Origin: Haloarcula salina | Lineage (GTDB): Archaea > Halobacteriota > Halobacteria > Halobacteriales > Haloarculaceae | Direction: 5' to 3' | Length of the DNA stretch: 64,000 bases | Assembly (NCBI RefSeq): GCF_010119195.1 | Contig: NZ_WRXL01000001.1 | Span: 744,001-808,000, forward strand | In this document: positions 53,938-63,049 of the stretch, one piece after another | Position numbering within the stretch: position 1 is the first letter of the stretch | Layout of the letters: each line of letters begins with the position of its first letter | The notes under the pieces: generated by a model | What the model saw: the letters and a program-made list of their open reading frames with translations, nothing else | Told to the model about the DNA's origin: nothing | Databases searched by the model: none | Translations under genes and position numbers: made by a program

Positions 53938-54903
53938 TCAGTACGAGCGCTCCAGGACGAGGTCCCCGTCGGCGTTCCTGACGGTGACGGTGTCGCCGCC
54001 GTTGTTCCAGACCGCGCCGGAGCGCCCCCAGTAGCGCTCGGTCGCCGTGTCGGTCCCCTGTCCGGTGTACAGCGTGACCGCGGCCTCCGAGTCGAGCGTG
54101 AGGTTCTCGAAGACGTAGCGGTGGCCCGCCTCGTCGGCGACCGTCCAGCCCGACAGGTCGACCGCCTCCTCGCCGGTGTTCGAGATGGTGACGTATTCAC
54201 CGTTCAGGTTCTCGTTGTCGTTCCCCGAAGCGTCGGCGTGGATGTCGGTGATCGCGAGGCCGTTCGGCGCGGCGGTCACCGTCCCGCCGTCGGCGAGGGG
54301 CGTCCCCGTCACCGCATCGGGGTCCGTACAGCGCCAGAGCCCGTGGCGCTCCGTCCGGGCCGTCTCCTCGGCGGCGTAGAAGGCCTCGGCCCGCGAGAAG
54401 TCGCTGTCGTACACCCGCGCGTGGCCGGTGGCGACGAGGCGGTAGTTGTACAGCGTCTCGCCGACGACGACGTAGGCCAGCAGGCGGTCGTAGTAGCCCC
54501 GGCGGTCGAGCGCGGGGTCGAACGCCAGCCCCACCGTTTCGCCGAGGAGCCGCTGTTTGGCGAGCGTCGACGCGTCGACGCCGGCGTCGCGGAGACAGGC
54601 CGAGCCGGCCGTCGTCTCCGGAACGCCCTCGAACTCGGCTGGATCGTTCTCCACGTGGACCTCGGGCGTGTCGACGCCGACGAGGCGGACGGTGTCAGTC
54701 GTGCCGTTCGCGTACGCGACGCGAATCGTGTCGCCGTCGACCACCGCGGTGACCGACACCGTCAGGGCAGCGTCTGGCGCGTCGACCGTCGACTGCCCGC
54801 CGAGTCCGGCATCGGTCGGCTGTGACGGCGCGCCCGAGAGCGCGCTACAGCCGGCGAGAACGAGCAGAGCGGCGAGCGCGAGAGACACCGTGGCCTGTCG
54901 CAT
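53938..54903 (-). CDS. Secreted thermonuclease lipoprotein with lamin-tail domain
   Basis: This 321-residue protein has a lipobox LAGC (Cys19), a staphylococcal-nuclease-like domain (about 48-190, with VVDGDTIRV and LVGVDTPEV) and a C-terminal lamin-tail domain (about 215-321: EYVTISNTGEEAVDLSGWTV). The SNase catalytic pattern looks intact (DGDT, RLVGVDTPE, YYDRLLAYV). It should hydrolyse nucleic acid at the cell surface; the lamin-tail part may bind DNA or glycans. The stop lies 37 bp upstream of the next gene's ATG on the same strand. Confidence 0.9.
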   Translation of the reverse strand: MRQATVSLALAALLVLAGCSALSGAPSQPTDAGLGGQSTVDAPDAALTVSVTAVVDGDTIRVAYANGTTDTVRLVGVDTPEVHVENDPAEFEGVPETTAGSACLRDAGVDASTLAKQRLLGETVGLAFDPALDRRGYYDRLLAYVVVGETLYNYRLVATGHARVYDSDFSRAEAFYAAEETARTERHGLWRCTDPDAVTGTPLADGGTVTAAPNGLAITDIHADASGNDNENLNGEYVTISNTGEEAVDLSGWTVADEAGHRYVFENLTLDSEAAVTLYTGQGTDTATERYWGRSGAVWNNGGDTVTVRNADGDLVLERSY

Positions 54904-54984
54904 CGTCGGAACGAAGGGGTCGACGGTGACAAGCGTGCCGGTGTCGGTGGCGGAGAGAATCGGCGCCCGCGAGCGACCCGGAAC

Positions 54985-55659
54985 TCAGGCGAAGCGCTCC
55001 AGCAGGCTGGCCCCCTCGACGTACACCAGGCCCTCGCGGTCGGCGTAGGCCCGCGCGGCCGCCGGAGGCAGCGCCGCGCCGGTCTCGTCGTCGAGCATCT
55101 CGCAGACGACGGCGGCCTCGGGCAGGTCGGCCGCGTCGGCGAGTTCGAGCGCGAGTTCGGTGTGGCCCTCGCGGTCGGCCAGGCCGTCGGGGGCGGCGCG
55201 GAGGAGGTGGACGTGCCCCGGGGACCGGAACGCCTCGCTGAAGGCCTCGGGGTCCGGGTCCGTCGCGGCGGCGGCCAGTTCGCGGATGGTCAGCGAGCGG
55301 TCCTCGTCCGTGATGCCGGTGAAGGTGTCGCGGTGGTTCACCGTCAGCGAGAACGACGAGCGCTCGTCGTACGCGAGGTCGTGATCGGCCGCCGTCGGGT
55401 GGTCGAGCACCTCCTGCAGGAACGGCAGTCCGAGCGCGCCGGCGACGCGGTCCGAGAGCGCGACGCAGACGAGCCCGCCGGCGTCGTTTCGCATCCGTGC
55501 GACGGCTTCCGGCGTCACCGCGCCGGCCGGGTAGACGAGGTCCGTCTCGCCCTCGCGGTCGGCGGCGTCGTGGACCAGCACCGGTTCGCCGCGGGCGAAG
55601 GCGGCGACGGCGTCGGCCACGCTGTCGGCGTCGACGGCGGCGTCCTCACTCCGAGACAC
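54985..55659 (-). CDS. ribB: 3,4-Dihydroxy-2-butanone 4-phosphate synthase
   Basis: This 224-residue enzyme converts ribulose 5-phosphate to the four-carbon unit of riboflavin. The [12 protein letters not shown] substrate motif, the [11 protein letters not shown] segment and [12 protein letters not shown] are all present. Its start overlaps the end of the riboflavin kinase gene by 14 bp, so the two are one operon. Confidence 0.95.
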   Translation of the reverse strand: MSRSEDAAVDADSVADAVAAFARGEPVLVHDAADREGETDLVYPAGAVTPEAVARMRNDAGGLVCVALSDRVAGALGLPFLQEVLDHPTAADHDLAYDERSSFSLTVNHRDTFTGITDEDRSLTIRELAAAATDPDPEAFSEAFRSPGHVHLLRAAPDGLADREGHTELALELADAADLPEAAVVCEMLDDETGAALPPAAARAYADREGLVYVEGASLLERFA

Positions 55660-56344
55660 GAACGATCACCTCGTCGCCGTCTTCGAGGTCCAGCACCTCG
55701 CGGAGCTTCTCCGGCGCGATGACCTCCAGTTGCTCCTCGCCGTGGTGGGTCCGCTCGGGCGCGATGACGTGGGCCGGCTCGTACTCGCCGTCGCCGCCCT
55801 GAATCGAGGCGGGGTAGCAGTACGCGGGCCCGTAGGTCCGCTCGTCGTCTTCCCAGCCCTCGATAGTGACCGGCTCTAGGGTACCCATCCGCGCGCGCTT
55901 GCGGACGCTCTCCTCGGTGAGTTCGAGGTTGAGCGTGCCCGCGAACGGCTCGTAGTCGAGGCGGTCGATGAACTGCTCCATGTAACCCGGGAGCGTGATG
56001 TAGTGTCTGCCCTCTCCCATCCCGGACGTGACGATGCCGGTCAGGTCGACGCCGGCGTCGGACTCGAAGATGCGCCGGTAGTCGGCGTACTCCGACTGGA
56101 GGCGGCGCTCGCCGTCGCCGGTGAGCGTGACCTCCTGCCCGTCGCTGACGATGTCCCGATCGACCAGCCCGGCGTCCTCCAGTCGCTGGAGGCGCCGCGA
56201 GGCGGTCTGGTTCGAGGCGTCCAGCCGACCCGCGAGGTCGGCACAGGACACCTTCGTCGGCCCGTCGAGCGCGCCGTCGAGCGCGAGCAGTTTCAGCGTC
56301 GCCAGTTCGTCCCGACCGACGCCCTGTCCCGTCGATTCAGCCAT
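55646..56344 (-). CDS. rbkR: CTP-dependent riboflavin kinase with winged-helix domain (RbkR)
   Basis: This 232-residue protein joins an N-terminal winged helix (about 13-85) to a DUF120 archaeal riboflavin kinase (about 95-232), with [14 protein letters not shown] and the FAGTLNLEL segment. The family uses CTP, and the fused form is known as RbkR, a regulator of riboflavin genes. The ATG at 56344 is used; a much longer upstream frame has no family support. An inverted repeat upstream of the promoter is a candidate self-binding site. Confidence 0.93.
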   Translation of the reverse strand: MAESTGQGVGRDELATLKLLALDGALDGPTKVSCADLAGRLDASNQTASRRLQRLEDAGLVDRDIVSDGQEVTLTGDGERRLQSEYADYRRIFESDAGVDLTGIVTSGMGEGRHYITLPGYMEQFIDRLDYEPFAGTLNLELTEESVRKRARMGTLEPVTIEGWEDDERTYGPAYCYPASIQGGDGEYEPAHVIAPERTHHGEEQLEVIAPEKLREVLDLEDGDEVIVRVSE

Positions 56345-56394
56345 ACGCCGGGATACGGAATCGCGCCGGATAAGCATACCGAAGATGAGATGCA

Positions 56395-56408
56395 TTCCAA
56401 AAATGGAA
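56395..56408 (-). promoter_or_regulatory. Inverted repeat, candidate RbkR operator
   Basis: TTCCA and TGGAA arms (56395-56399, 56404-56408) flank an AAAA spacer. The site lies about 51-64 bp upstream of the rbkR ATG, just beyond a TATA-like TGCTTAT near 56375. A role in feedback control of rbkR-ribB is an inference. Confidence 0.4.
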
Positions 56409-56505
56409 CGGCTGGCAACTGACGCGGCGTTGCAAAAGCGTCGCTGTATCCACGTTGGGGACGGGAACGTTTGAATCCAGTGCCGAACGGATTCGAAGCG
56501 GTATC

Positions 56506-56643
56506 GCCTCAGTACTCCGCCACCGCGTCGCGCTCCCGAGACCACCTTTTTCCGCGTCGGATGTGCTCGCATCGCTCGCACACCCTCGCGCAAAAACGTG
56601 GGCGAAAAATGCCTCAGTACTCCGCCACCGCGTCCCGCTCCCA
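56506..56643. repeat. 32-bp direct duplication of the taw1 3' end
   Basis: Positions 56611-56642, the real stop region of taw1, recur at 56506-56537 with 31 of 32 bases identical. The one difference is synonymous in the taw1 frame. Read on the minus strand the extra copy encodes ERDAVAEY and a stop, beyond the terminator-like T-runs. Confidence 0.8.
56591..56610 (-). terminator. T-rich terminator-like stretch after taw1
   Basis: A few bases past the taw1 stop the minus strand reads two T-runs (ATTTTTCG, then CGTTTTTG). Tandem T-runs act as archaeal terminators. Confidence 0.45.
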
Positions 56644-57594
56644 GAACTCGCTCGACTTCTCCAGTTTCGGGACCCATGTCTGCTTCTCGCGGGCGAGCAC
56701 CGCCACGCGCGACTCCTCGACCTCCTTGAGCACGTCGTGGTCGGGCAGGTACTCGCCCAGTTCCTCGGTGAACGCCCTGACCTCGCCGTGCTCGGGCATG
56801 GAGTCCCGGTCGAGGCGGCCCCGCGAGTGGCCGACGTGCATGTACGCCTTCATCTCGACGAAGTCGGCGTCGGCCCGGTCGCACATCGCCGCGTACCACT
56901 CGGGGTGGTGCATGTTGTGGCCCTTCACGAGCGTCGTTCGGATGACCGTTCGGGTGTCGTCTTTCTCGGCGAGCACGTCCAGCGTGTCCACAAGCGAGTC
57001 CCAGGCGTCGTCCTCGACTGCCTTCACGGTCGAGTCGAACGTCTTGCGGTCGGCGGCGTCGACGGAGACGTACAGCTGCGTGGGGTCACACCGTTCCAGC
57101 ATCTCCGTGTTCGTCCCGTTCGAGACGAGGAACGTGGTGATGTCGCGGTCGTGGAACTCCTCGATGAGCTCCGGGAGGTAGGGGTACAGCGTCGGCTCGC
57201 CGTCGAGCGAGATGGCGACGTGGCGGGGCTCCATCGCCTCGTCGAACACCTCGCGAGGCACTTCGTCGTTGCCACCGAAACCCGACAGCAGTTTGCGCTG
57301 GAGTTTCACGGAGGCGTCGGCGACCGCCGCGGGGTCGTCCCACTCCACGTCGCCGAGTTCGTAGGCGTGGCCGGCGTGGTCGCGCCAGCAGAACACGCAG
57401 CGCTCGTTGCACTTGACGACCGGCGTCATCTGGATGCAGCGGTGGGACTCGATGCCGTAGAAGATGTACTTGTAACACTTGCCCTCGCCGCGCAGCGCGT
57501 TCTTCGTCCAGCCGCAGGTCTGGGCCGCCGTGTGGTTCTCGCTGTGGTAGGCCGGGTCCGACACCTGCTTGGGACCGCCGTCGGCGTCGCTCAT
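56614..57594 (-). CDS. taw1: tRNA 4-demethylwyosine synthase (TYW1)
   Basis: This 326-residue radical-SAM enzyme builds the tricyclic base of wyosine at position 37 of tRNA-Phe. The radical-SAM cluster is C62xxxC66xxC69, and three further cysteines (27, 40, 53) match those that hold the second cluster in archaeal TYW1. I use the ATG at 57594: a TATA-like T-run 30 bp upstream fits it, and an ATG 18 bp upstream lies too close to that element. Confidence 0.95.
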   Translation of the reverse strand: MSDADGGPKQVSDPAYHSENHTAAQTCGWTKNALRGEGKCYKYIFYGIESHRCIQMTPVVKCNERCVFCWRDHAGHAYELGDVEWDDPAAVADASVKLQRKLLSGFGGNDEVPREVFDEAMEPRHVAISLDGEPTLYPYLPELIEEFHDRDITTFLVSNGTNTEMLERCDPTQLYVSVDAADRKTFDSTVKAVEDDAWDSLVDTLDVLAEKDDTRTVIRTTLVKGHNMHHPEWYAAMCDRADADFVEMKAYMHVGHSRGRLDRDSMPEHGEVRAFTEELGEYLPDHDVLKEVEESRVAVLAREKQTWVPKLEKSSEFWERDAVAEY

Positions 57595-57668
57595 TGGGAA
57601 CGGGTTCTGCATCCAGCGGCAAAAACTCCCGGATGTCGACGGCCTGTCGACCGCGTACAGCGACTCGA

Positions 57669-57806
57669 TTACGTCAGTTTGACGATTGGGTTACTCATGT
57701 GGTGTCCGACGACCATCCCGTTCTCCATGATCCGGTCGTACCCGTCCGCGTCGACTTCGATCCGCGTTTCGCTGTCCTTCTGCATCAGATAGAGCGTTTT
57801 GTCCAT
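57669..57806 (-). CDS. 45-residue protein of unknown function
   Basis: This small soluble protein (MDKTLYLMQKDSETRIEV start, VVGHHMSNPIVKLT end) has a regular beta/helix pattern and normal codon use. It lies 74 bp upstream of taw1 on the same strand and may be part of its transcript. The His-His-Met near the C-terminus is notable. No family is recognised; it is too short for most gene callers. Confidence 0.7.
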   Translation of the reverse strand: MDKTLYLMQKDSETRIEVDADGYDRIMENGMVVGHHMSNPIVKLT

Positions 57807-57949
57807 GCACGAAGGGAAGCCCTAGACGGGCAAGACCGAAACTGCTAGATGAATAGGTGACCTCCGAAAGCGACGCTATATGTATTAGATCGGCCGCCAA
57901 GCTGTCGCTGAGCCGGAAAATTTTCGGGCGTGGAGACGAGAGTTTTAGT

Positions 57950-58117
57950 ATGGGGATAATTAGCACAGTATCCGGTCTCTTCGGATCGGAAGGGAGGCAT
58001 TACCGATACCGCTGTCGCGACTGCCGGACGGAGTTCGCCCAGCGGGCGACCGGCGAGGACGACCTGATCTGCCCCGACTGCGGGAGCGACGCGGCCCGAC
58101 CCGTCGAGTCGTCGTAA
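57950..58117 (+). CDS. 55-residue zinc-ribbon protein
   Basis: This protein has two CxxC knuckles (CRDC and CPDC), a short hydrophobic N-terminus (GIISTVSGLF) and a Ser/Glu tail. An AAAATTTT element 57917-57924 lies about 28 bp upstream of the ATG, so the transcript is probably leaderless. Similar small zinc ribbons are common in haloarchaea; the role is unknown. Confidence 0.8.
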   Translation: MGIISTVSGLFGSEGRHYRYRCRDCRTEFAQRATGEDDLICPDCGSDAARPVESS

Positions 58118-58124
58118 CGGAACC

Positions 58125-58697
58125 TCAGCGACCCAGGTCGTAGAACTCCTCGTTCGGCCGGATGTCGGCCAGGTGCGCCAGGCGGTTCGAGAGGTTGAAG
58201 AACGCGGCGACGCTGCCGACGTCCCAGATTGCGCGCCGGCTATAGCCGCGTTCTTCGAGGCGTTCGAAGTCCCGCCGCCCGATGCGTTCCGGTGACTCGG
58301 TGAGTTTCACGGCGAAGTCGAGCATGGCCTCGTGGGTCTCGTTGATGTCGGCTGTCCGGTGATTGGTGGCGACCTGCTCGGCCAGTTTCGGCGCGTCGGC
58401 GTAGATGCGAAGCAGCGCGCCGTGGGCGACGACGCAGTAGAGGCAGTCGTTGACGCCGCTGACCGCCACGATTATCAGTTCGACCTCCTCGCGTTCCAGT
58501 TCCGTCTCCTCGACCAGCGCATCGTGGTACGCGAAAAAGGCCCGGAAGTGCGACGGCCGATACGCCAGCGCCGGGAAGATGTTCGGCGTGAACCCCGCGC
58601 GGTCTGTCTCCTCTTCGATACGGTCTCGCAGGTCCTCCGGGAGGCCCTCGACGTCGGGCGTCTCAAACCGACCCATCACCGTGCCATCATCTGCCAT
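58125..58697 (-). CDS. Peroxidase-related carboxymuconolactone decarboxylase-family protein
   Basis: This 190-residue all-helical protein has the AhpD-like CxxC motif CLYCVVAHG, and FRAFFAYHDALV before it, as in the uncharacterised peroxidase-related (YciW-like) family. The redox-active Cys pair suggests peroxide or thiol chemistry. The ATG at 58697 matches the family; a longer frame to 58853 has no support. It is convergent with the zinc-ribbon gene. Confidence 0.9.
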   Translation of the reverse strand: MADDGTVMGRFETPDVEGLPEDLRDRIEEETDRAGFTPNIFPALAYRPSHFRAFFAYHDALVEETELEREEVELIIVAVSGVNDCLYCVVAHGALLRIYADAPKLAEQVATNHRTADINETHEAMLDFAVKLTESPERIGRRDFERLEERGYSRRAIWDVGSVAAFFNLSNRLAHLADIRPNEEFYDLGR

Positions 58698-58842
58698 ACC
58701 ACCGATGCGGTCGGATCGGGCTTGAAACTTGCCGCTCGACCCCCGTTCGGATGGCGACCCGCACATAGCTCTTACGGGGACGTGGCCCCGCCCCGAACAC
58801 CCTCGCCGGCTCTTTTCGCCCGCCCGGCGAGGATTCAGCCGC

Positions 58843-59316
58843 ATGTCCACCACGACCGAAACGACCCGATCCTACGACCTCGGTACCGGCAACTGGAAAG
58901 CAGGCGTCCTCGGCGGCGTCGCGGGCAGCGCCGTCATGGGCGCGCTGATGCTCGCGATGAATCCGCCGACGCTCGCGGTCGCGATTCCCTCGCTGTACGC
59001 GCTCGCGCCGCCACCGAACCCGGCCGCCGGGCTCGCGGTGCACCTCGCCCACGGCGCGGTGTTCGGCGTCGTCTTCGCCGGGCTGGCCCGCCTGGCGAAC
59101 GCGGACTCGCCCGGCACGCTCCTCGGGCTCGGTATCGGCTGGGGGATCGCCACCTGGGCGGTGTTCGCGGCACTGGTGATGCCGGTCTGGCTCGGGGCCG
59201 TCGGCTCGCCCGCGTCGCCCCCGTTCCCGAACTTCGCGCCGCCGTCGCTGCTGTGGCACGTCGTCTTCGGCGTCGTCCTCGGCGGCGTGTACGCGCTGAC
59301 CGCCGACCGGCTCTGA
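58843..59316 (+). CDS. Polytopic membrane protein of unknown function
   Basis: This 157-residue protein has four helices (about 20-40, 62-85, 92-115, 133-152) with small Gly/Ala packing residues and AHGAVFGVVFAG in helix 2. It resembles DUF6789-type small membrane proteins. Function is unknown. It is convergent with the HTH gene, 3 bp away. Confidence 0.8.
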   Translation: MSTTTETTRSYDLGTGNWKAGVLGGVAGSAVMGALMLAMNPPTLAVAIPSLYALAPPPNPAAGLAVHLAHGAVFGVVFAGLARLANADSPGTLLGLGIGWGIATWAVFAALVMPVWLGAVGSPASPPFPNFAPPSLLWHVVFGVVLGGVYALTADRL

Positions 59317-59319
59317 GCG

Positions 59320-59841
59320 CTACGGCTCCTGGAACACCCGCCACCGGCGCTCGCCGGTCTCGGACTCGGCGATCGCCTCCACTTTCTCCCGTCCGAGCTC
59401 GTCGAGCTGACCGGCTGCCAGATTGACCCAGGACAGGAACGCCTCGCGAAGGCGCGCTCGGACGGTCTCGGGGTCCCGCGGCGTGTAGACGTACACGTGT
59501 CCGCCCGCGGGCCGGATCCGTCGCCGCTTCTCGACGACGCCGAGATCGGCGAGGTGATTGAGGTGGCGCGCGACCACGCTCCGGTCGTACTCGATCTGCT
59601 CCGCCAGCTCCGCCACGGTGAGCTCGCCGCCCTCCATGACACAGAGGCAGATTTCGAGTTCGGACCCGGACATCTCGAAGACCGTACGCGTGAGCGCCTC
59701 CAGCGACGGTTCGGTGACCGCGCCGGTCGGCTCGACGGGCGTCATCGCCTCGCCACAGCAGCGCGGCGGCTCGTTCGCGAGCGCCACGCCGTCGCAGTTC
59801 TCACACTCGAACGGACGCATCTGGTCACGGGCGTCTGACAT
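59320..59841 (-). CDS. Zinc-ribbon winged-helix transcriptional regulator
   Basis: This 173-residue protein has an N-terminal CxxC...CC knuckle (CENC, CC, about 13-30) followed by a winged helix (about 55-120: LTVAELAEQIEYDRSVVARHLNHLADLGVVE) and a helical C-terminal part that may dimerise. The pattern is of MarR/TrmB-like haloarchaeal regulators. Target and signal are unknown. Confidence 0.85.
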   Translation of the reverse strand: MSDARDQMRPFECENCDGVALANEPPRCCGEAMTPVEPTGAVTEPSLEALTRTVFEMSGSELEICLCVMEGGELTVAELAEQIEYDRSVVARHLNHLADLGVVEKRRRIRPAGGHVYVYTPRDPETVRARLREAFLSWVNLAAGQLDELGREKVEAIAESETGERRWRVFQEP

Positions 59842-59988
59842 ACGGTCCGGTAGCAGCCGCGCCGGTAGAAGTGTCAGGTATGGTCGAGGTAACCCCTTCA
59901 GCCGACGGTCGACGACGGCTGCGAGGGCCGCCAGGCGAACGGGTCAGTCCAAAGGTCTAAGCCCTCCCGGGACCGAATACCACTCACT

Positions 59989-60360
59989 ATGAGCACCGAG
60001 ACAGAGGACGGGGACGACCTGCGCGAGCGCATCACGAACTTCCTGCGCCGGAACTTCCCGCAGATCCAGATGCACGGCGGGAGCGCCGCCATCGAGGAGA
60101 TCGACCGCGAGACGGGCAGCGTCACCATCCGACTCGGCGGCGCCTGTTCCGGCTGTGGCATCTCCCCGATGACGATTCAGGCGATCAAGACGCGCATGAC
60201 CAAGGAGATCCCGGAGATCGAGGAAGTCACCGCGCGCACCGGGATGGATCAGCAGGAGGGCATGGCCGGCGGCAGCGGCGGCATGAGCCCGTCGTTCCCC
60301 GGCGAGTCCCGCGGCGGCGACGTCGGCGGCGACGACGAGGGTCCCGAAGCGCCCTTCTGA
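59989..60360 (+). CDS. NifU-type iron-sulfur scaffold protein
   Basis: This 123-residue protein is a NifU C-terminal (Nfu) domain with CSGC (53-56) for cluster binding, followed by a Gly-rich acidic tail. It delivers Fe-S clusters to targets; Taw1 and others in this window would need them. Length and motif are standard apart from the tail. Confidence 0.93.
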   Translation: MSTETEDGDDLRERITNFLRRNFPQIQMHGGSAAIEEIDRETGSVTIRLGGACSGCGISPMTIQAIKTRMTKEIPEIEEVTARTGMDQQEGMAGGSGGMSPSFPGESRGGDVGGDDEGPEAPF

Positions 60361-60518
60361 GGTCAGCACTCGCAGTTTTTTCGACGCGACGGCTCGGAGC
60401 CGTCGGCTCGCCGGCCGCCGCGTGGCGGGTCGCCTTTTTGCCGGACCACGTGGGACCCCCGGCGTGACGCCCGCGCCGAGCCACACCGATTAAGACCACG
60501 GGGACAGTCGCCGCGAAC

Positions 60519-61064
60519 ATGGAGACTGTTGGGACCGTCGTGTGGGCGCTGTGGGCGATGTTGCCGGCGTACGTTCCGAACAACGCTGCGGTCCTCGCGG
60601 GCGGGGGGAGACCCATCGACGGCGGCCGGGTGTGGGGCGACAGCCGCCTCCTCGGCGACGGCAAGACCTGGCGCGGAACCGCGGCCGGGACGCTCGCCGG
60701 AACGGCGCTGGCGCTCCTCCTCAACGCGCTGTCGCCGGGCGTGAGCGCCGCCGTCGGATACGCCCTGCCGACGTTTCCGCTGCTGGCCGGCCTCGGGCTG
60801 GCCCTCGGTGCGATGCTCGGAGACATCGGAGCCTCCTTCCTGAAGCGCCGGTCGGGCCGAGAGCGCGGAGCGGCGTTCCCCGGGCTGGACCAGCTCGACT
60901 TCGTCGTCGGCGCGCTCGCCTGTGCGTTCGTCGCCGCGCCGTCGTGGTTCGGCGAGACGTTCACCCTCCCCGTGCTCGTCGTCGTCCTCGTGGCGACGCC
61001 GGTGCTCCACGTCGTGACCAACGCCGTCGCGTACCTCCTCGGCCTGAAGAACGAGCCGTGGTGA
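60519..61064 (+). CDS. carS: CDP-archaeol synthase
   Basis: This 181-residue membrane enzyme activates digeranylgeranylglyceryl phosphate with CTP, giving the precursor of all archaeal phospholipids. It has about five helices with GDGKTWRG (46-53) and LDQLDFVVG typical of CarS. Placement between the NifU-type gene and hemC is by chance as far as I can tell. Confidence 0.95.
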   Translation: METVGTVVWALWAMLPAYVPNNAAVLAGGGRPIDGGRVWGDSRLLGDGKTWRGTAAGTLAGTALALLLNALSPGVSAAVGYALPTFPLLAGLGLALGAMLGDIGASFLKRRSGRERGAAFPGLDQLDFVVGALACAFVAAPSWFGETFTLPVLVVVLVATPVLHVVTNAVAYLLGLKNEPW

Positions 61065-61093
61065 GCGAGGGCGGCGAACCGACGAAGAAGTGC

Positions 61094-61100
61094 GTTTTTA
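61094..61100 (+). promoter_or_regulatory. TATA box of the hemC operon
   Basis: GTTTTTA is centred 28 bp before the ATG at 61125 and selects it over the GTG at 61116. Confidence 0.55.
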
Positions 61101-61124
61101 CGCGCTGACCGAGGAGTGTCGAGT

Positions 61125-62297
61125 ATGACTACACGCGGGGAGACGCTGCGACTGGCGACGCGGGGGTCGGACCTCGCGTTGCGGCAGGCGGAGACGGTCC
61201 GGGACGCGCTGTCGAGCCGCCGGCTCTCGGTCGAGCTCGTCGAGGTGGAGACGACGGGCGACCAGATCCGGGACGAGCTCATTCACCGGCTGGGCAAGAC
61301 CGGCGCGTTCGTCCGGAGCCTCGACGAGAAGGTGCTGGACGGCGACCTCGACGCGGCGGTCCACTCGATGAAGGACATGCCGACCGAGCGTCCCGACCGC
61401 CTCGTCGTCGCCGGCGTGCCCGAGCGAGCGCCGGCCGAGGACGTGCTGGTGACACCCGACGGCCGCTCGCTGGACGAGCTTCCGGAGGGCGCGACCGTCG
61501 GCACGTCGAGCCTGCGTCGACGGGCCCAGTTGCTCGCCGAGCGGTCCGACCTGACCGTGGAACCGCTGCGGGGCAACGTCGACACGCGAATCGAGAAGCT
61601 GCTCGCCCCGTCGCTCCAGCGCGAACACCAGGAGCGCCACGAGGCCGAGCAAGAGCGCAAGGGCGAGGCGGGCGGCGACGTTGACGAAGCGGACGAGACA
61701 GACGCCGATAGCGAGGACCACCCCTACGACCGCACGGTCGAGGAGTGGTTCGACGACCTCACGGAACTGGAGCGGCGCTCGATGGGGCGCGACCTCGACG
61801 TGGAGTACGACGCAATCGTGCTGGCGAAGGCCGGCCTCTACCGCGCCGACCTCACGCGCTACGTCGAGCTGAGCGACCTCGACCCCGACCGCTTCGTCCC
61901 GGCCCCAGGGCAGGGCGCGCTGGCCATCACCGCCGTCGACGGCGACCTCGCCCTCGACATCAAGGAGCGCCTCGACGACCCCCAGACCCGCGTCGAGACC
62001 ACCGTCGAGCGGACGATTCTCGAAGAGTTGGGCGGCGGCTGCGTCGCCCCCATCGGCGTCCACGCCACGCTCGAAGGCGGCGTCGTTCACACGCGCGTCC
62101 GGGTCCTCTCGCGCGACGGTGACGAGGAGGTCTCGGTCGCCCGCGACCTCCCCGCCGAGCGCCACATCTCGGCGGCCCAGGACCTCGCCGCGGAACTCGC
62201 CGACCGAGGGGCCGACGACCTCATCGCCGAGGCGAAACGGGAGACCGGTGGCGCTGACGACGACGCCGCGACCGCCCGGGAGGAAGACGACGCATGA
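61125..62297 (+). CDS. hemC: Hydroxymethylbilane synthase
   Basis: This 390-residue enzyme polymerises four porphobilinogens into the linear tetrapyrrole. Core motifs TGDQIRD, HSMKDMPT and the cofactor Cys306 (GGGCVAPIG) are present. About 65 extra acidic residues (163-227) interrupt the core after RIEKLLAP, making it longer than the usual about 310. Its stop overlaps the start of cobA by 4 bp. Confidence 0.95.
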   Translation: MTTRGETLRLATRGSDLALRQAETVRDALSSRRLSVELVEVETTGDQIRDELIHRLGKTGAFVRSLDEKVLDGDLDAAVHSMKDMPTERPDRLVVAGVPERAPAEDVLVTPDGRSLDELPEGATVGTSSLRRRAQLLAERSDLTVEPLRGNVDTRIEKLLAPSLQREHQERHEAEQERKGEAGGDVDEADETDADSEDHPYDRTVEEWFDDLTELERRSMGRDLDVEYDAIVLAKAGLYRADLTRYVELSDLDPDRFVPAPGQGALAITAVDGDLALDIKERLDDPQTRVETTVERTILEELGGGCVAPIGVHATLEGGVVHTRVRVLSRDGDEEVSVARDLPAERHISAAQDLAAELADRGADDLIAEAKRETGGADDDAATAREEDDA

Positions 62298-63049
62298 CCG
62301 AGACGGGGAAGGTGTACCTCGTCGGCTCCGGACCGGGCGACCCCGACCTGCTGACGGTCAAGGCCAAGCGCCTGCTGGAGGAGGCCGACGTGGTGCTCCA
62401 CGACAAGCTCCCCGGCCCGGAGATTCTCGGCGCGATCCCCGAGGAGAAACGGGAGGACGTGGGCAAGCGCGCCGGCGGCGAGTGGACGCCACAGGAGTAC
62501 ACCAACGCGCGCATGGTCGAACTCGCGGAGGAAGGAAAGACCGTCGTCCGCCTGAAGGGCGGCGACCCGACGGTGTTCGGCCGCGGCGGGGAGGAACTGG
62601 CGCACCTCGCGGAGAACGAGATCCCCGTCGAGATCGTTCCAGGAATCACGAGCGCCATCGCCGGGCCCCAGGCCGCCGGCATCCCGGTCACGCACCGCGA
62701 CCACGCCTCGTCGGTCTCGTTCGTCACGGGCCACGAGGACCCGACGAAAGACGAGTCGGCGGTCGACTGGGACGCGCTGGCCGCGACCGGCGGCACGCTC
62801 GTCGTCCTGATGGGCGTCGGCAAACTGCCCCAGTACACCGAGGCGCTGCGCGAGGCGGGGATGGACCCCGAGACGCCCGTCGCCCTCGTCGAGCGCGCCA
62901 CCCGGCCCGACCAGCGCGTGGCGACCGGGACGCTCGACACCATCGTCTCGGTCCGGGACGAGGAAGAGATCGAGCCGCCGGCCATCACCGTCATCGGCGA
63001 CGTGGCCGGCGAGCGCGAGCGGGTGGTCGAGTTCCTGGAGGGGTACTGA
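62294..63049 (+). CDS. cobA: Uroporphyrinogen-III C-methyltransferase
   Basis: This 251-residue SAM-dependent enzyme turns uroporphyrinogen III into precorrin-2, toward siroheme, cobalamin and archaeal heme. GSGPGDPDLLTVKA near the N-terminus and the RLKGGDPTVFGRGGEE segment are typical of SUMT. Overlaps of 4 bp with hemC and 1 bp with hemD indicate coupling. Confidence 0.95.
   Translation: MTETGKVYLVGSGPGDPDLLTVKAKRLLEEADVVLHDKLPGPEILGAIPEEKREDVGKRAGGEWTPQEYTNARMVELAEEGKTVVRLKGGDPTVFGRGGEELAHLAENEIPVEIVPGITSAIAGPQAAGIPVTHRDHASSVSFVTGHEDPTKDESAVDWDALAATGGTLVVLMGVGKLPQYTEALREAGMDPETPVALVERATRPDQRVATGTLDTIVSVRDEEEIEPPAITVIGDVAGERERVVEFLEGY

Noticed and set aside
56345-56899. N-terminal extension of RbkR
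   Set aside because: The open frame continues upstream through the promoter and across taw1 in antisense; the family starts at the winged helix.
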